Below, one piece after another: positions 8,654 to 16,518 of a DNA stretch of 59,511 bases. The stretch is from assembly GCA_021740385.1 (NCBI GenBank), contig JAIOZY010000029.1:1-59511 (forward strand), given 5' to 3'. This stretch comes from Prolixibacteraceae bacterium. Its GTDB lineage: Bacteria > Bacteroidota > Bacteroidia > Bacteroidales > Prolixibacteraceae. Each line of letters begins with the position of its first letter. Position 1 is the first letter of the stretch. The notes below the pieces were generated by a model. It was not told where the DNA came from, made no database searches, and saw only the letters and a program-made list of their open reading frames with translations. A program made the position numbers and the translations under genes.

Positions 8654-8845
8654 CTTTAAATTGAATCTACAGTTAGTCAGTTTATTGACAACGAAGATAA
8701 ATAAAAACCTTATTGAGGAAAAGAAACTTTCTGCAATTGTGCAAATAACCGGAATATTACTGCTCTTCACATAACACAACCCACTCGTTATCTATCGAGT
8801 AACAATGCGACCATTATAAGCAGCTCCTTATACTTCAGAATGTTT

Positions 8846-9601
8846 TTAATTGCGTGCCTTTCTGTTCAGAATATTATTGAATACGGAGAGCAAAATGTAA
8901 AAAACAATAACAATTGCAAGGCCCGATATTGAGAAAAGAATAACAATAACCGCCGAAAGGGCCAGAAAAATAAACCGGATTTGATTTCCCCTGAAAGAAA
9001 ATGTTTTGAATTTGAGTGAAAATAGCCGGAGGTTTGAAACAAGTAAAATGGAAAAAAGCAGCGTTAACAATGCCAAAACCAAGGGATGGTTTAATTGCTG
9101 AATGAAGTTTTCTTTACCAGCGTCAAGCGAAAGGCACAACGAAGCGAAGAAAAGTGCATTGGCCGGTGTGGGCAAACCGATAAATTCATTCGTCTGCCGC
9201 TGGTCTATATTAAAACGCGCAAGCCTGTGTGCCGACAAAACCGGGATAAGTAAGGGAATAAGTAAATAAAACCATTCAATTATTTGCAGTTGCCCGTTGT
9301 TTGGAGATACCGAAATTAAATTCATCATGGTTATAAAAACCAGTGCCCCTGGCAACAATCCGAAAGAGATTAAATCGGACAACGAGTCGAGTTGTTTTCC
9401 AATATCGCTGGTAACTTTTAAAATGCGGGCAACAAAACCATCGAAAAAATCGAAGAAAGCAGAAAAAAACATTAGCCACACCGCCATTTCAATACGGTTG
9501 TTCAGGGCAAAATATACCCCAATAATGCCACAAACCATGTTTGCTGAGGTAAACAGGTTTGGCACAAAGGCATACCATTTTTTGGTTTTTTCGCTGCTCA
9601 T
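8846..9601 (-). CDS. pssA: CDP-diacylglycerol--serine O-phosphatidyltransferase
   Basis: The 251-residue membrane enzyme transfers serine onto CDP-diacylglycerol to make phosphatidylserine. The CDP-alcohol phosphotransferase signature is complete: D54-G55, A58-R59, G68, D72 and D76 within DFFDGFVARILKVTSD and the following residues. The remainder is a series of hydrophobic segments, with a terminal pair of strongly hydrophobic helices (residues 208-245). It overlaps psd by 4 bp, so the enzyme making phosphatidylserine and the one decarboxylating it are translationally coupled. Confidence 0.95.
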   Translation of the reverse strand: MSSEKTKKWYAFVPNLFTSANMVCGIIGVYFALNNRIEMAVWLMFFSAFFDFFDGFVARILKVTSDIGKQLDSLSDLISFGLLPGALVFITMMNLISVSPNNGQLQIIEWFYLLIPLLIPVLSAHRLARFNIDQRQTNEFIGLPTPANALFFASLCLSLDAGKENFIQQLNHPLVLALLTLLFSILLVSNLRLFSLKFKTFSFRGNQIRFIFLALSAVIVILFSISGLAIVIVFYILLSVFNNILNRKARN

Positions 9602-10257
9602 TTGTTGAAACGTGCAATAACGGTTTGCGTTCCTGTAACACGCTGGTTAAGCGACACTTTAACATCAACATCATCGGGCAAAAACAAATCCACACGGGAG
9701 CCAAATTTTATAAACCCCAGGTTGTCGTTTTGCAAAACAACCATTTCTTCGCGGGCATAACAGACCACCCGGCGAGCCATGGCACCGGCAATTTGCCTCA
9801 CCATCACTTTTCTGTTTCCGGGTACTTCGATTAGTGTAGTTGCACGTTCATTATCGGTTGAAGCCTTAGGGGCCCAGGCTACAAAATGGTTGCCTTTTTG
9901 GTAACTAACATGTCCTACCCGGCCCGATACGGGGAACCAGTTCATGTGTACATCGAGCGGCGACATAAAAATGGATACCTGCCTGCACTTACACTTCAGG
10001 TGTTCTTCTTCAAATACATCTTCAATAACAACTACCCGGCCATCGCACGGGGCAATAACTGCATTTTCATCGTTTACCACCTGCCGGTTGGGTATTCTGA
10101 AAAAATACATTACAAACAGGTACAATAAAACTGAAAGTGCAGCAAATGGATACACGATATACGCATTGTGTGTAAGCCTTATAACAAAATAATTCAACAC
10201 CACAATAAAAACGGCTGTTATCAATAAAGACACCCGGCCTTCTTTATGTAATTTCAT
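9598..10257 (-). CDS. psd: Phosphatidylserine decarboxylase (archaeal-type, short form)
   Basis: The 219-residue protein is the short form of phosphatidylserine decarboxylase, which makes phosphatidylethanolamine. Two hydrophobic segments occupy residues 8-52. The catalytic part contains APCDGRVV, FMSPLDVHMNWFPVSG and the self-cleavage motif KFGSR. Cleavage between Gly186 and Ser187 would create the small pyruvoyl subunit of 33 residues. The protein ends in the family-typical VTGTQTVIARF. It overlaps pssA by 4 bp and follows cdsA by 91 bp, a gap that holds a repeated hairpin leader. Confidence 0.93.
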   Translation of the reverse strand: MKLHKEGRVSLLITAVFIVVLNYFVIRLTHNAYIVYPFAALSVLLYLFVMYFFRIPNRQVVNDENAVIAPCDGRVVVIEDVFEEEHLKCKCRQVSIFMSPLDVHMNWFPVSGRVGHVSYQKGNHFVAWAPKASTDNERATTLIEVPGNRKVMVRQIAGAMARRVVCYAREEMVVLQNDNLGFIKFGSRVDLFLPDDVDVKVSLNQRVTGTQTVIARFNK

Positions 10258-10283
10258 GCGATTAAATTATTAATTTCAATTGG

Positions 10284-10333
10284 TCCGCCAACTGGTGGAT
10301 GTAACTTCTCCCGCCAGGGCGGGATCGTTTCAT
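10284..10333 (-). repeat. Leader repeat upstream of psd
   Basis: This is the second copy of the element at 8604-8653. The block 10303-10333 is identical to 8623-8653, and the adjoining hairpin (TCCGCCAACTGGTGGA, 10284-10299) differs in sequence but still folds. It occupies most of the cdsA-psd gap, 26 bp from the psd start. It could be a processing or stability signal in the operon mRNA, or an inserted repeat. Confidence 0.6.
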
Positions 10334-10348
10334 GTTAAACATGACAAT

Positions 10349-11161
10349 TTATATAAGCGAAATATACGCATAAAAAACCGGAGCGGAAAAAAAGAGGCTG
10401 TCAAAACGGTCGAGCAAACCTCCGTGGCCGGGAATGAGCGAACCGGAATCTTTTTGGTTGAAATTGCGTTTCAGGAGCGACTCGGTCAAATCGCCCAGTG
10501 TTCCGGTAATACCCATTAGAAAAGCCAAAACAATGTTTTTAAGCGGTGTTGAAAAACCAATTAAGTCGAAATATACAACCGAAACGGCCATTACCAGAAT
10601 CATTCCGCCCCAAAAACCTTCCCATGTTTTGTTCGGCGATATGTTGCTGGTCATTTTGTGCTTTCCAAACCGCGAGCCAATCAAATATGCCCCTGTATCG
10701 AAAACCCATAAAAGCAAAAACAGCCCAATAATAATCCCGGGCCGCGATCCCTGCGGTTCACCGTAACAAAAAACACCGTTTAGCAATGCAAGGGGCAAGG
10801 CGAAGAACACCACCCCAAGCACCGTCAAAGCAGAATTCATTATGTTCTTTTCACCTTTTCGGAACAATTCGGCCATAGGAATGAATAAAAACAAGGGTAT
10901 TAATCCCCAAAAAATTGAAGCCCCAACGCCGGTAAAATGATACATGAAAAAAGAGATGAATAAATAAAGTGCCACAAGTATTCCCGGTAACATAAGGGTG
11001 TTGTAACCGCCCTTATTCACCATTCTGAAAAATTCATACATGATGAGAATCACAACCAGCGAAAAAAATGCAACAAAAGTTACTTTTCCCAATAAAATAC
11101 TGCCAAGCATCAGTATAACATAGAGCGCACCGGCTGCTGTTCTGATCGCTAATTCTTTCAA
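10349..11161 (-). CDS. cdsA: Phosphatidate cytidylyltransferase (CDP-diacylglycerol synthase)
   Basis: The 270-residue integral membrane enzyme makes CDP-diacylglycerol from CTP and phosphatidic acid, the substrate of PssA. The signature near the C-terminus is intact: ESLLKRNFNQKDSGSLIPGH followed by GGLLDRFDSL (about residues 227-256). At least seven hydrophobic segments precede it, and TAYLIG-type and SPNKTWEG motifs of the family are present as DTGAYLIGS and SPNKTWEGF. Its start overlaps the upstream DUF2007 gene by 4 bp. The order cdsA-psd-pssA places the whole phosphatidylethanolamine route in one operon. Confidence 0.95.
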   Translation of the reverse strand: MKELAIRTAAGALYVILMLGSILLGKVTFVAFFSLVVILIMYEFFRMVNKGGYNTLMLPGILVALYLFISFFMYHFTGVGASIFWGLIPLFLFIPMAELFRKGEKNIMNSALTVLGVVFFALPLALLNGVFCYGEPQGSRPGIIIGLFLLLWVFDTGAYLIGSRFGKHKMTSNISPNKTWEGFWGGMILVMAVSVVYFDLIGFSTPLKNIVLAFLMGITGTLGDLTESLLKRNFNQKDSGSLIPGHGGLLDRFDSLFFSAPVFYAYISLI

Positions 11162-11364
11162 TGTTTCAATTCTTTTAAAAGTTCAAGCGCACGCTGTTCA
11201 TCATTTTCATGAACATACAATTCAACATCGCCAAATGTTTTGTAAACGGAATCTTTCTGGTTTAAAATAACGGAGTTGATTCCGTTGTTTTCCAACAAAT
11301 CGCGGGCAATTTCAACCTGGTACAAGTGGCCTGAGAAATAAACCTTTTTCCAATCTTTCTCCAT
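11158..11364 (-). CDS. DUF2007 domain protein (putative signal-transducing protein)
   Basis: This small protein of 68 residues matches the DUF2007 pattern: WKKVYFSGHLYQVEIARDLL, NNGINSVILNQKDS, and GDVELYVHENDEQRALELL at the end. Such proteins have a compact alpha/beta fold related to PII-like regulators, but the role is not settled. It overlaps cdsA by 4 bp and follows ftsH in a layout common in Bacteroidota, suggesting a link with membrane lipid synthesis or quality control. Confidence 0.85.
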   Translation of the reverse strand: MEKDWKKVYFSGHLYQVEIARDLLENNGINSVILNQKDSVYKTFGDVELYVHENDEQRALELLKELKH

Positions 11365-11483
11365 GATAATTTCCTCCTCGATATTAAAATTTTCTTCAAG
11401 ATAATAAATAATCGGTTCTGCAGCACAAATTACCCGCTATCGTTTCAAGAGAGATTAAAATGCACTTTGCCCGGTATGATATT

Positions 11484-13502
11484 TTATTGCCCGGCCAGTG
11501 GCCCGTTGTCATCTGCCGGTTCAATGTTTTGCATTTGCTCGGGCCCCGTTTTAGAGTCGGAACTCGGCCGTGGACCAAATATTTCCTGAAGGTCATCGCT
11601 AAAAATCACCTCCCTTTCAAGCAATCGTTCAGCCAGTATTTCATGTCCTTCCCGGCTCTTTTTCAGCACCTCTTTCGACCGCTTGTAAGCATCTTCGATC
11701 AGCTTTTTTATCTCGGCATCAATCAATTCGGCCGTTTTTTCGCTATACGGTTTTGTGAAGCTGTAGTCGCTTTGCCCCGATGAGTCGTAAAAACTGAGGT
11801 TACCCACTTTTTCGCTCATACCAAAATAGCTAACCATGGCATAAGCCTGTTTGGTTACCTTTTCGAGGTCGTTTTGGGCCCCCGATGATATTTGCCCGAA
11901 AATGAGCTCTTCGGCAGCCCTGCCGGCGAGGGTTGCACACATTTCATCAAGCATTTGTTCCTTGGTGGTTATCGATCGTTCTTCGGGCAGGTACCATGCA
12001 GCACCCAGGGCTTTACCCCGGGGTACAATGGTTACTTTAACCAGGGGATGCGCGTGTTCGAGCAACCAGCTAACCGTGGCATGGCCTGCTTCGTGGTAAG
12101 CAATGGTCTTTTTCTCGTCGGCAGAGATGATTTTATTTTTCTTTTCAAGCCCCCCGATTATGCGGTCGATGGCATCGAGAAAATCTTGTTTTTCAACAGC
12201 TTCATGATCGTTACGGGCAGCAATAAGCGCCGACTCGTTGCAAACATTGGCAATATCGGCACCAGAAAACCCGGGGGTTTGTTTCGCGAGGAAACTGGGG
12301 TCGATCGATTTTGATACTTTTAACGGGCGCAGGTGCACCTTGAAAATTTCGCGCCGCTCGTTCAAGTCGGGCAATTCAACATGTATTTGCCGGTCGAAGC
12401 GCCCTGCCCGCATCAGTGCACGATCGAGCACATCGGCACGGTTTGTGGCAGCCAGTATAATGACACCCGAGTTGGTATCGAAACCATCCATTTCGGTCAA
12501 TAGCTGGTTCAGTGTATTTTCCCGTTCATCGTTCGAACCCATGTTCGGATTCCGTCCACGGGCCCGGCCAATGGCATCAATTTCATCAATAAAAACAATG
12601 CAAGGTGCTTTGCTCTTGGCTTGCTTAAACAGGTCGCGTACCCTTGATGCACCCACACCAACAAACATTTCGACAAAATCGGAACCCGACATGGAGAAAA
12701 AAGGCACATTGGCCTCGCCTGCCACAGCCTTGGCCAACAATGTTTTACCCGTACCCGGAGGCCCCACCAGCAAAGCCCCTTTGGGAATTTTCCCCCCCAG
12801 TTTGGTGTACCTCGAAGGGTTTTTCAGAAAAGCTACAATCTCTTCAATTTCCTGTTTTGCTTCAGCCAGGCCTGCAACATCTTTAAATGTAATGGAAACC
12901 TTTTGGTCTTTGTCGAAGAGTTTAGCCTGCGATTTTCCCACGCTGAAAATGTTACCGCCCGGGCCTCCCGCCCCCGATTTACTCATGCGGCGGAACAAAA
13001 ACCACCAGAAAAAGATGATGAGCGCAATGGGCAGCAAAAAATTGATCAATGTTCCCCAATCATAGGTATCATCGTAAGTTATGGGAACCTTATCCGATTC
13101 CGGTATATTGTATAGCTCGTAAGCACTTTCGAGGTTTTCTTCAAACTTATCGACCGATCCTATGGTGAAATAAAAATGCGGGCCATCAATCCCGGGTTTT
13201 GAAAACCCTTTTCCAAGTTTATCCTGGAATTTTGAGTAACTCTGCTTTTTAAGAAAAATGTTTGCTTCTGATTTATTGAGGACAACAATTTTTTTAACAT
13301 CGGCGTCTTTAATCATTGTCTTTTTCACCTCGTACCAGGTAGTTTCTACCGCCTTTTTTCCACCACTAAAAATCTGTATCCCAAACAAAAGAAGTATCAG
13401 GGCAATATACACGTAAGTCATATTAAACTTGGGCTTGCCCGAACCGGGTGATTTCGGTTTAAAGTTGTTTGGTTGGTTACTTTTTTTATTCTCGTCAGCC
13501 AT
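11484..13502 (-). CDS. ftsH: ATP-dependent zinc metalloprotease FtsH
   Basis: The 672-residue protein is a complete FtsH, the membrane-bound AAA protease that removes damaged membrane proteins and short-lived regulators. It has a short basic N-terminus, a first membrane helix (28-46), a periplasmic domain, and a second helix (151-170). In the AAA module are Walker A GPPGTGKT (247-254), Walker B with D306-E307, and the second region of homology (354-371). The zinc site HEAGH is at 470-474. The C-terminal 40 residues are polar and low complexity. It starts 9 bp after rsfS and is followed by DUF2007 after a 119-bp gap without a clear signal. Confidence 0.97.
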   Translation of the reverse strand: MADENKKSNQPNNFKPKSPGSGKPKFNMTYVYIALILLLFGIQIFSGGKKAVETTWYEVKKTMIKDADVKKIVVLNKSEANIFLKKQSYSKFQDKLGKGFSKPGIDGPHFYFTIGSVDKFEENLESAYELYNIPESDKVPITYDDTYDWGTLINFLLPIALIIFFWWFLFRRMSKSGAGGPGGNIFSVGKSQAKLFDKDQKVSITFKDVAGLAEAKQEIEEIVAFLKNPSRYTKLGGKIPKGALLVGPPGTGKTLLAKAVAGEANVPFFSMSGSDFVEMFVGVGASRVRDLFKQAKSKAPCIVFIDEIDAIGRARGRNPNMGSNDERENTLNQLLTEMDGFDTNSGVIILAATNRADVLDRALMRAGRFDRQIHVELPDLNERREIFKVHLRPLKVSKSIDPSFLAKQTPGFSGADIANVCNESALIAARNDHEAVEKQDFLDAIDRIIGGLEKKNKIISADEKKTIAYHEAGHATVSWLLEHAHPLVKVTIVPRGKALGAAWYLPEERSITTKEQMLDEMCATLAGRAAEELIFGQISSGAQNDLEKVTKQAYAMVSYFGMSEKVGNLSFYDSSGQSDYSFTKPYSEKTAELIDAEIKKLIEDAYKRSKEVLKKSREGHEILAERLLEREVIFSDDLQEIFGPRPSSDSKTGPEQMQNIEPADDNGPLAGQ

Positions 13503-13511
13503 AATGCGTAA

Positions 13512-13889
13512 TTAAATTTCTGAATTAAACGAATGAATTTCGGCATCGGCCCATAACGATTCCAAATCGTAATGAGCCCTGAAATCTTTTTGAAAAACGT
13601 GTACCATAACATCGGAATAATCGAGCAGGATCCATTGAGCATTCCGGTATCCATCGGTGTGCCATGTACTTTCTCCGGTTGTCTCCTTCACGGTTTCCTC
13701 AACCGAACGTGCAATTGCTTCCACCTGGGTATTTGAATTGCCGTGGCAAATAATGAAATGGTCGCATTCTGTGTTTCCCGTAGCTTCAAGGTTTAAATCT
13801 ATAATGCCTTCCCCTTTTTTTCTCCTGACTCCATCTATAATTGCATTTATTAAATTAGTTGAGTATACTCCCGCTTTGTTATTGTCCAT
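13512..13889 (-). CDS. rsfS: Ribosomal silencing factor RsfS
   Basis: The 125-residue protein is RsfS (Iojap family), which binds ribosomal protein uL14 and keeps subunits apart in stationary phase. Family features are IIDGVRRKKGEGIIDLNL, CDHFIICHGNSNTQVEAIARSVEE, TGESTWHTDGYRNAQWILLDYSDVMVHVF and RAHYDLESLWADA. It is the first gene of the minus-strand run to pssA, divergent from birA, with 58 bp between the start codons that must hold both promoters. Confidence 0.95.
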   Translation of the reverse strand: MDNNKAGVYSTNLINAIIDGVRRKKGEGIIDLNLEATGNTECDHFIICHGNSNTQVEAIARSVEETVKETTGESTWHTDGYRNAQWILLDYSDVMVHVFQKDFRAHYDLESLWADAEIHSFNSEI

Positions 13890-13947
13890 ATTGTTATCTT
13901 AGCTTTTGCAAAAATAAGATTTTTAACCGATACCCTACACGGAAATT

Positions 13948-14694
13948 ATGTCAGATATCATTGGTAAAAATACAATTAAATTAGACTTAACCGATTCGAC
14001 CAACAACTATGCCATTAAAAACCTCGACATGGGAAAGTGGGCAGAAGGTACCGTTGTTATGGCGCGAGGCCAAACTGCCGGGCGCGGGCAAACAAATAAC
14101 CGGTGGGAAAGCGAATACGGTAAAAACCTTTTACTGAGCATCGTATTCTATCCCCGTTTTTTGCCGGTGCAACAACAATTTTTATTATCGAAAATCGTTG
14201 CCCTGGGCATATCAGACACCCTGAGCCTTTATGTTGAAAACGTTTCGATTAAATGGCCTAACGACATTTGGGTGAGTAACTTAAAAATTGCAGGAATCCT
14301 TATTGAAAACACCATTATGGGAAATGGCATACGTTCATCGGTTGCCGGAACGGGCATTAACCTTAACCAGAAAAAATTTACAGGCAACGCACCCAACCCG
14401 GTTTCACTTATTCAATTACTGAAAAAACCCGTCGATTGTGAAGAATTTGCCTTGCTGCTTTTTTCAAACATTGAGAAATGGTACAAAATGCTTATGAACG
14501 GGGAAACCAAAATAATCGACCTAACCTACCTCAAAAACCTTTACCTGATTGACGAAGAGGCCTTTTTCTCGGATAATAAAAGAAAATTCAAAGGGAAAAT
14601 TATTGGCGTAGGCAATACCGGGCAACTACTAATTGAAAGAAAAAACGGGATCATTTCCCAATATCATTTTAAAGAGGTGGAATTTTTACTATAA
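13948..14694 (+). CDS. birA: Biotin--[acetyl-CoA-carboxylase] ligase, catalytic form without HTH
   Basis: The 248-residue enzyme activates biotin with ATP and attaches it to the carboxyl-carrier protein of acetyl-CoA carboxylase. Visible motifs are the biotin/AMP loop GQTAGRGQTNNRW (residues 41-53), IKWPNDIWV (101-109), LKIAGILIE (112-120) and AGTGINLNQ (133-141). A short C-terminal SH3-like domain follows (KGKIIGVGNTGQLLIERKNG). There is no N-terminal helix-turn-helix, so it cannot act as a biotin repressor in the manner of the E. coli protein. It is divergent from rsfS. A TTG near 13891 and TTAGCTTTTGC just after it may form its promoter. Confidence 0.95.
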   Translation: MSDIIGKNTIKLDLTDSTNNYAIKNLDMGKWAEGTVVMARGQTAGRGQTNNRWESEYGKNLLLSIVFYPRFLPVQQQFLLSKIVALGISDTLSLYVENVSIKWPNDIWVSNLKIAGILIENTIMGNGIRSSVAGTGINLNQKKFTGNAPNPVSLIQLLKKPVDCEEFALLLFSNIEKWYKMLMNGETKIIDLTYLKNLYLIDEEAFFSDNKRKFKGKIIGVGNTGQLLIERKNGIISQYHFKEVEFLL

Positions 14695-14735
14695 AAAAAT
14701 AAGCCGACTGTCTGTTTTCCGTGCCAAATTGTCAT

Positions 14736-15185
14736 TTAGCGGTAAGGCAATTTTGCCAATGCATCGGCCAGCTTATTAATGCCGTCTTTCATTTTTTTTC
14801 CGGCGACCATTTTCATCATCATGTTTAAACCCGCATGAAGGGTAAGCCTCATTTTGCACTGGTAAGGTGTAACGGGCAAAATTTGTATCCACAAATACAC
14901 TTCGAAAGGAATTTTTCCGGTACCGGTAATTTTTATCATTTTGGGGGCTTCACGGTCGATAATCCGGAAACCCGCTTCGCCAAACCCCGAAATGGTAAAA
15001 CTACAACCCTCTTTATCTGAGGAAAAATCGGTAATTTGGGCATTAGGAACTTGTTGGGAAATTTGGGCAATGGTATATTCATTGAAAAACTGCCCGAGGT
15101 TTTCAAAATTGTTCAGGTAATTAAAAACAATTTCCTGGTTCTGCGCAATGGTTTTTACATCGCTCATGTATTTACTCACACCCAT
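14736..15185 (-). CDS. SRPBCC (START-like) family protein
   Basis: The 149-residue protein looks like a small START/Bet v 1-type fold: KTIAQNQEIVFNYLNNFENLGQFF at the N-terminus, then beta-rich segments (CSFTISGFGEAGFRIIDREAPKMIKITG), and a long C-terminal helix (MMKMVAGKKMKDGINKLADALAKL). Such domains hold hydrophobic ligands, but no ligand can be predicted. A second ATG 18 bp inside is possible. It lies 51 bp from pyrE on the same strand and may share its transcript. Confidence 0.8.
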   Translation of the reverse strand: MGVSKYMSDVKTIAQNQEIVFNYLNNFENLGQFFNEYTIAQISQQVPNAQITDFSSDKEGCSFTISGFGEAGFRIIDREAPKMIKITGTGKIPFEVYLWIQILPVTPYQCKMRLTLHAGLNMMMKMVAGKKMKDGINKLADALAKLPYR

Positions 15186-15236
15186 AGCGTACTCAAATCA
15201 CAAACATAATTAAACATCAACAACAGTTATACTTTT

Positions 15237-15869
15237 TTAGCGGCCCCATTCCGCGGGATTTTCGTGCCAACGTTGAAGGCTTTCAACATCATCTTCAGAT
15301 ATCAAACCCATTTCAAGGGCAAGGTTAATTAAAATTTGATAATTGCTTAACGTGAAAAGTTCAACCCGTGCTTTTTCGAAATTTTCGGCAGCAACCGAAA
15401 AGTTATAGGTGAAAATGGCAAGCATGCCCAACACGTTTGCGCCAAAACCCGAAATGGCCTCAGCCGCTTTCAGGCTGCTACCGCCCGTCGAAACCAGGTC
15501 TTCAATAATGACCACTTTTTGCCCGGGTTCCAGGTGGCCTTCAATCATGTTTTCGAGGCCATGCCCCTTTGGTTTGCTGCGCACATAAACAAAAGGCAAG
15601 CCCAATTCGGCTGCAACCAACACACCGTGTGCAATGGCACCGGTTGCAACTCCGGCAATAACTTCAACATCGGGATATTTTTCTTTTACCATCCTGACAA
15701 ACTGCCGGCAAACTAAATCCCGCGCTGCGGGAAACGACAAAACTTTACGGTTATCGCAGTATATTGGGGCTTTCCAACCCGATGCCCATGTGAACGGTTT
15801 CGAAGGTTGTATTTTCAGTGTATTAATTTCTAAAAGTTTTTTTGTTACTTCATGCTGATAATCAATCAT
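15237..15869 (-). CDS. pyrE: Orotate phosphoribosyltransferase
   Basis: The 210-residue enzyme joins orotate to PRPP to make orotidine 5'-phosphate in pyrimidine synthesis. The PRPP-binding signature is VVIIEDLVSTGGSSLKAAEA (119-138), with TWASGWKAPIYCDNR (27-41) and VAGVATGAIAHG-type residues (71-82) as the family requires. The mobile loop has RSKPKGHG (97-104). A TACATTTG element on the minus strand at 15892-15899 fits a -7 box and overlaps the start codon of the divergent NUDIX gene, so the two starts are only 25 bp apart. Confidence 0.96.
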   Translation of the reverse strand: MIDYQHEVTKKLLEINTLKIQPSKPFTWASGWKAPIYCDNRKVLSFPAARDLVCRQFVRMVKEKYPDVEVIAGVATGAIAHGVLVAAELGLPFVYVRSKPKGHGLENMIEGHLEPGQKVVIIEDLVSTGGSSLKAAEAISGFGANVLGMLAIFTYNFSVAAENFEKARVELFTLSNYQILINLALEMGLISEDDVESLQRWHENPAEWGR

Positions 15870-15891
15870 GGCTCAGATTTAAAAATTTTGG

Positions 15892-15899
15892 CAAATGTA
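15892..15899 (-). promoter_or_regulatory. Promoter -7 element for pyrE
   Basis: On the minus strand the bases read TACATTTG, matching TAnnTTTG, about 22 bp upstream of the pyrE ATG. It overlaps the NUDIX start codon at 15895. No clear TTG lies at the ideal distance upstream. Confidence 0.4.
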
Positions 15900-16518
15900 C
15901 AAAGTTTTTTTCAATGACCGGGTTGTATACCCGGGAACAGCAAGAAAGGAGAAATCAAACAGCGAATGCCTTGAAACATGGGCAAACAATGCTTCGGATG
16001 TAAAGAATGCCTGGGAGCAATTCAGGGATGATTCCCGTTACCGGGAGTTGCATATTCATGGCAACAACGAAGAAACCATTAAGGATTACTTTTTCAGCCT
16101 TTTTAAAATCATTGCTGCAGCAGGAGGCCTTGTTAACAATTCCAAAAACGAATTGTTATGCATTCACCGTTTGGGAAAATGGGACCTGCCAAAAGGAAAA
16201 ATTGAGAAATATGAACCGCTTGAAATTGCGGCCATCAGGGAAGTAAAAGAAGAATGCGGTTTAGATCAAATCGAAAACCAGGGGTTGTTTTCAATAACCC
16301 ATCACATATATGCTAACCCCAAAAAAGCCGGGAGTTGGATTTTAAAACCAACATACTGGTTCATTTTTTCGTACAAGGGAAACAAAAAACCGGCACCTCA
16401 ACTTGAAGAGGGAATTGCTGAAACACGGTGGTTTAACAAAAACGAAATGGATGAAGTACTTGCAAACACGTGGGCTTCGATAAAACCCCTTATTGAAGAC
16501 TGGATCAGTTTCGGGTAG
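15895..16518 (+). CDS. NUDIX hydrolase
   Basis: The 207-residue protein has a complete Nudix box, GKIEKYEPLEIAAIREVKEE plus CGL (residues 101-123), which binds the metal and the diphosphate of NDP-X substrates. The N-terminal 70 residues (MYKVFFNDRVVYPG onwards) form an extra domain seen in Bacteroidota members of this group. The substrate cannot be told from sequence. The start codon is fixed by the family-like N-terminus, although it overlaps the divergent pyrE promoter. Its 3' end overlaps the convergent gene at 16505 by 14 bp. Confidence 0.9.
   Translation: MYKVFFNDRVVYPGTARKEKSNSECLETWANNASDVKNAWEQFRDDSRYRELHIHGNNEETIKDYFFSLFKIIAAAGGLVNNSKNELLCIHRLGKWDLPKGKIEKYEPLEIAAIREVKEECGLDQIENQGLFSITHHIYANPKKAGSWILKPTYWFIFSYKGNKKPAPQLEEGIAETRWFNKNEMDEVLANTWASIKPLIEDWISFG

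Noticed and set aside
8576-8779. Longer start for the cotH-like gene
   Set aside because: The extension crosses the hairpin repeat at 8604-8653, while the internal ATG at 8575 begins a clear signal peptide.
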